Below are positions 61,125 through 64,000 of a stretch of DNA of 64,000 nucleotides, piece by piece. Origin of the DNA: J027 sp965215855 (GTDB taxonomy: Bacteria > Chloroflexota > Anaerolineae > Aggregatilineales > J027); contig CBDCER010000003.1 in NCBI GenBank assembly GCA_965215855.1, forward strand, positions 1,674,001 through 1,738,000, written 5' to 3'. The translations under genes and the position numbers were made by a program. Each line of letters starts with the position of its first letter. The first letter of the stretch is position 1. Below the pieces are notes generated by a model. That model made no database searches. It was not told the DNA's origin and saw only the letters and a list, made by a program, of their open reading frames with translations.

Positions 61125-62603
61125 TTGATAATTGTTATTGTCCTGGCTGGAATTCTGATAGCGGCCTGGGATACTGAGGCTCTGGAACCACACCCCGTTA
61201 CATCGGAAACGCGATGGCGTTCCACAACATTTGTTGATAATGGTAGTCTCGCGGTTCCGGTGGTGTTGGAAGATGCGGTTATCCGGCGGCAGGGTACACT
61301 ATTGGCGTATTATCCTCTGGATGATCGCCCACCTATCATTTATGAATGGGTCACTGGAATTCCCCAGAATTGGGCCATTGCTCCGACAGAGACGAATTAT
61401 CATTTGATCTGGTTAACAGTTGGTGGTGAATTATGGCGTTCACAAATCAATCTGGCTGGTGAACAAACGTTGGCAGTGTTGCCCGTTGCATCATCCAATG
61501 TACGGAATTTCGCAGTCTCGCCTCTCTCTCGTAGCCAGACATTACTGATCTGGCAGACCACGCAGGAGTTTCGCAAGCCAGTGTTCGGATTAGTCCTTGA
61601 CGAGTGGGGCCGTCCGTTTGGTAATGAGCAGGTGTTGATCGAAGACGCAGATCATGTTGCGTTGGGGGTGAACGGGCAAATGGCCTGGGTAGTGGGAACT
61701 CAATTGCATTATGGAGTTTTTGCAGAGAGCCGCCTGACAGAGTCGCAGGCCTGGACGCTTACCGTGCCGGATGGAACCTGGATTGATAGCTTGTATATCA
61801 TTTCGGACGCTGAAACGCTGACGTTATTGTGGGGTATTGTAGACATTCAAAGTCCGGAGCATACGACTTATTTTGGACGAATTGTGGGTGATGAATTGTC
61901 GGAATTTAGCCTTGTGCTGGCAGATGCACCCCTTCGTTGGATTGGGAGCGTGTATCCTGAAAACCTTGGCTATGTGGCACTGACGGCGTTTCTGGATGAT
62001 GCTTGGCGTCCGGTGTTGCTGCATCTGGCTGAGGGAGAAGTGCGGGACTATCAAGTGCTATCTGGTGTGGTGGCGGACGCTGGCCCGCCGCGAGTCTGGT
62101 TGGCAACCGATGGCAAAATTGTCGCTGCCTGGGCTTATTTGGATGGCTGGGATATTGTCCAGCATGTTGCCACGGACAATTCAAGCTTCTTGTCACTGCC
62201 GCCCCCACCTGAAGTTGAACGCATGAAGCCGCTAGTAGCATTGCTGGCGGGTCTATTGAGCATTCCTTATGGTGCATTTTGGTTGCTAGCCGCGTTCATA
62301 ATGTGGCATATATTATCAGCGCATTCCTGGCAGCTTCGCCTCCTGGCGGCACTGGCGACATATTGGGCTGTCAAAGCAGCATTCCGTTGGATGAGCCTGT
62401 TTGCCCTGCCGGAAGCTTGGAGCGACATGACCAGTAATCCAGCCTTGCTGGTTGGCAGCATGTTAACGAGTGGCGCTGTGGTGGCCTTTATTATTGCTTG
62501 GCTTATTGCGAGGTATAGTCACCGTGAGCGGTTCTTTTTCACGTTTTTGATCGCTGATGCCCTCCTGACTTGTGTGCTTTTCGGAGTCAATCTGACAGCG
62601 TAG
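61125..62603 (+). CDS. Membrane protein of unknown function, beta-propeller-like extracellular region
   Basis: 492 residues from a TTG at 61125; no good ribosome-binding site is visible and the open frame extends to 61086, so the start is unsure. An N-terminal helix (IIVIVLAGILIAAW) is followed by about 330 residues of Trp-rich beta repeats (e.g. TNYHLIWLTVGGELWRSQIN, TLLIWQTTQEFRKPVFGLVL) that look like a propeller. Then three to four C-terminal helices follow (PLVALLAGLLSIPYGAFWLL, etc.). It is divergent from the FHA gene. I do not recognise a family. Confidence 0.65.
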   Translation: MIIVIVLAGILIAAWDTEALEPHPVTSETRWRSTTFVDNGSLAVPVVLEDAVIRRQGTLLAYYPLDDRPPIIYEWVTGIPQNWAIAPTETNYHLIWLTVGGELWRSQINLAGEQTLAVLPVASSNVRNFAVSPLSRSQTLLIWQTTQEFRKPVFGLVLDEWGRPFGNEQVLIEDADHVALGVNGQMAWVVGTQLHYGVFAESRLTESQAWTLTVPDGTWIDSLYIISDAETLTLLWGIVDIQSPEHTTYFGRIVGDELSEFSLVLADAPLRWIGSVYPENLGYVALTAFLDDAWRPVLLHLAEGEVRDYQVLSGVVADAGPPRVWLATDGKIVAAWAYLDGWDIVQHVATDNSSFLSLPPPPEVERMKPLVALLAGLLSIPYGAFWLLAAFIMWHILSAHSWQLRLLAALATYWAVKAAFRWMSLFALPEAWSDMTSNPALLVGSMLTSGAVVAFIIAWLIARYSHRERFFFTFLIADALLTCVLFGVNLTA

Positions 62604-62681
62604 GATAGGCGTCAGTTTGCCCGTTGCACTCTTGCAGTACAATAGCCTCCGTTATGTATGAATACATTTGGTGAGGTTACA

Positions 62682-64000
62682 TTGAAGAAGAACCATCTGC
62701 TGATCATTGTCTTGCTCTCATTCCTGTTGATGCTTGCTCTGACTGGAAATGCCCAGACCGAACCGGTAACTGTGCGGGTTGCCATGTCCCAACCTGAAAA
62801 CTTGGATCCCGTGTCACTATCTCGATTTGATGTACACGAACGTGATATGGCTGAAAATCTGTGGATCGGGCTGACTCGTCTGGATCCCCGTACTGGTCAG
62901 ATTGAGCCGCAACTGGTAACCGAATGGTCAATCAGCCCCGATGGCCTGAGCTGGACGTTTCGCTTGCGTGATGATATTCAGTGGGTCGAAGTACGAGATG
63001 GCGAACCAATAACGTTGCGCCCAGTAGTAGCGAGCGACATTGTTTTCGCCATTCAACGTGCTTGTGACCCCAACCGCCCCTCGCCTGTTACTGCGAATAT
63101 GTCGATGATTGTTGGCTGTCTAGATATTGCTAATCGGACAGACACCTGGAATATCAACCCGGAGTTTCTCGATCAGTATGTCGGTGTTCAAGTAGTTGAT
63201 GACCAAACGGTGAGTTTCCAGCTATTATATCCAGCAGCTTATTTCCTGACGATGACGACTCTGCCAGAGTTTCGCCCGTTACCGCCAGAATATGTTGTTG
63301 ATCCTTGGCCCATTGCTACTAATATCGTCACGAGCGGCCCCTGGATTGTGGCACAATGGGATGGGGGGCAAATGCAATTGGAGACGAATCCCTTCTGGCC
63401 GTTGGAGCGCGAAGGCAATATTGAATTGGTGGATATTCGGTTTGATGTGCCTGATGAAGCCCTGCCGGTGCGATTAACCAGCGGTGCGATTGATGTCGCT
63501 CGTCTGGATGCTGCTGCTGCCCAAACTGTTCGGTTGGGAAATGCTGCGACAGTCCATGCTACAGACGGCCAGACCCTCTTTCTGGTAGGTTTCAGCTTTG
63601 AACATCCACCGCTGGATAATCCATTAGTACGCCAAGCATTGGCCCAATCTATTGATCGTGAACAATTGGCGGCACAGCTTTCGTCGCAGGATAACGTTGA
63701 ATATCGGGCCGTTAGTCAATTTACGCCACGCAATGTGGTTGCTGCACCCGGCACATCAGGATTAACCTTTGATCCAGCAGTAGCCCAGAATGCACTGGCT
63801 TCGGCTGGCTATCCCGGATGCGCCAATTTCCCTTCTACTACGATCATGCTGGTTGTTGAAGACACTGACCTTGCCATCACTATCGGCCAGTTTGTTGTTC
63901 AACAATGGGCACAAAACCTGGGCTGTAGTGGCATATTTGAGGTTGGAACTGCGACACGACAGACGTTAATTGATTCAGCCCATGCTACCATTGATGCCAG
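62682..64000 (+). CDS. Peptide-type ABC transporter substrate-binding protein (SBP family 5), partial
   Basis: Open frame of 439 residues from a TTG at 62682 (GAGG 7 bases upstream) to the window edge; it lacks an ATG start. A signal peptide (HLLIIVLLSFLLMLALTGNA) is followed by VTVRVAMSQPENLDPVSLSR, EPQLVTEWSISPDGLSWTFR and DNPLVRQALAQSIDREQLAA, which are the standard steps of oligopeptide/dipeptide-binding proteins (DppA/OppA). Two extra cysteines (RACDPNRP, VGCLDI) are near residues 125-145. The ligand may be a peptide, sugar or metal chelate. Permease genes should follow outside the window. Confidence 0.88.
   Translation, partial: MKKNHLLIIVLLSFLLMLALTGNAQTEPVTVRVAMSQPENLDPVSLSRFDVHERDMAENLWIGLTRLDPRTGQIEPQLVTEWSISPDGLSWTFRLRDDIQWVEVRDGEPITLRPVVASDIVFAIQRACDPNRPSPVTANMSMIVGCLDIANRTDTWNINPEFLDQYVGVQVVDDQTVSFQLLYPAAYFLTMTTLPEFRPLPPEYVVDPWPIATNIVTSGPWIVAQWDGGQMQLETNPFWPLEREGNIELVDIRFDVPDEALPVRLTSGAIDVARLDAAAAQTVRLGNAATVHATDGQTLFLVGFSFEHPPLDNPLVRQALAQSIDREQLAAQLSSQDNVEYRAVSQFTPRNVVAAPGTSGLTFDPAVAQNALASAGYPGCANFPSTTIMLVVEDTDLAITIGQFVVQQWAQNLGCSGIFEVGTATRQTLIDSAHATIDA

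Overview
The window looks like a piece of a free-living, aerobic or respiring bacterial chromosome of moderate GC content. The mixture of genes (Rieske/b6-type cytochrome b with an attached coiled-coil dihaem cytochrome c, System I cytochrome c maturation with a Cys-type CcmE, secreted WD40/beta-helix proteins, a very large cyclase-like/ATPase/TPR protein, many different insertion sequences) fits a member of the Chloroflexota best. That is an inference from gene content; no rRNA or other direct phylogenetic marker is present.

Layout. (1) 1-2.5 kb: end of a surface polysaccharide cluster (two glycosyltransferases and an O-antigen ligase/polymerase-like membrane protein), minus strand. (2) 2.6-5.1 kb: an ISL3-family element with a clean 8-bp target duplication, itself interrupted by an IS630-family element. 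(3) 5.3-22.6 kb: a gluconokinase-like kinase, then a catabolic island of two converging blocks. The plus-strand block encodes an HMG-CoA-lyase-like enzyme, a LeuC/LeuD-type hydro-lyase pair and a class III CoA-transferase. The minus-strand block encodes a hydantoinase/dihydroorotase-like amidohydrolase, an isochorismatase-like hydrolase, a flavoprotein reductase/dehydrogenase, an MFS exporter, an MmgE/PrpD protein and a branched-chain-amino-acid-type ABC importer (livK-H-M-G-F; livM carries a frameshift). Together they suggest uptake and breakdown of an amide- or ureide-containing compound to a branched dicarboxylate and then to acyl-CoA; the substrate is not known.

(4) 22.9-33.1 kb: an unstable zone. 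A secreted pectinacetylesterase-like protein is followed by an IS4 element, a second ISL3 copy (interrupted by an IS3 element), remains of broken host genes, an IS5 element that bridges a truncated WD40 gene and a truncated IS701 transposase, and another IS5-superfamily element. Inside and next to this zone are two paralogous genes for tiny secreted peptides ending in Cys; the second converges on a TPR protein gene. This peptide/TPR arrangement is the most interesting candidate for an undescribed system here.

(5) 35-40 kb: alpha/beta hydrolase, GT-B glycosyltransferase, D-aminoacyl-tRNA deacylase, and a translationally coupled Mg-chelatase-like AAA+ ATPase and VWA protein. (6) 40.4-44.5 kb: a 1374-residue cyclase-like/ATPase/TPR signalling protein. 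(7) 44.6-57.6 kb: one respiratory block on the minus strand, reading Rieske protein, cytochrome b, coiled-coil cytochrome c, dihaem cytochrome c, ccmE, ccmF, ccmH, thioredoxin-like, ccmI-like, a membrane-anchored protein of unknown role, ccmA, ccmB, ccmC, ccmD. The maturation genes and the c-type cytochromes they serve are therefore adjacent. (8) 57.9-64 kb: small heat-shock protein, GT87-type membrane protein, GNAT acetyltransferase, FHA protein, a membrane protein of unknown function and the start of a peptide-type ABC substrate-binding protein. I saw no tRNA, rRNA, CRISPR array, prophage or conjugation genes.
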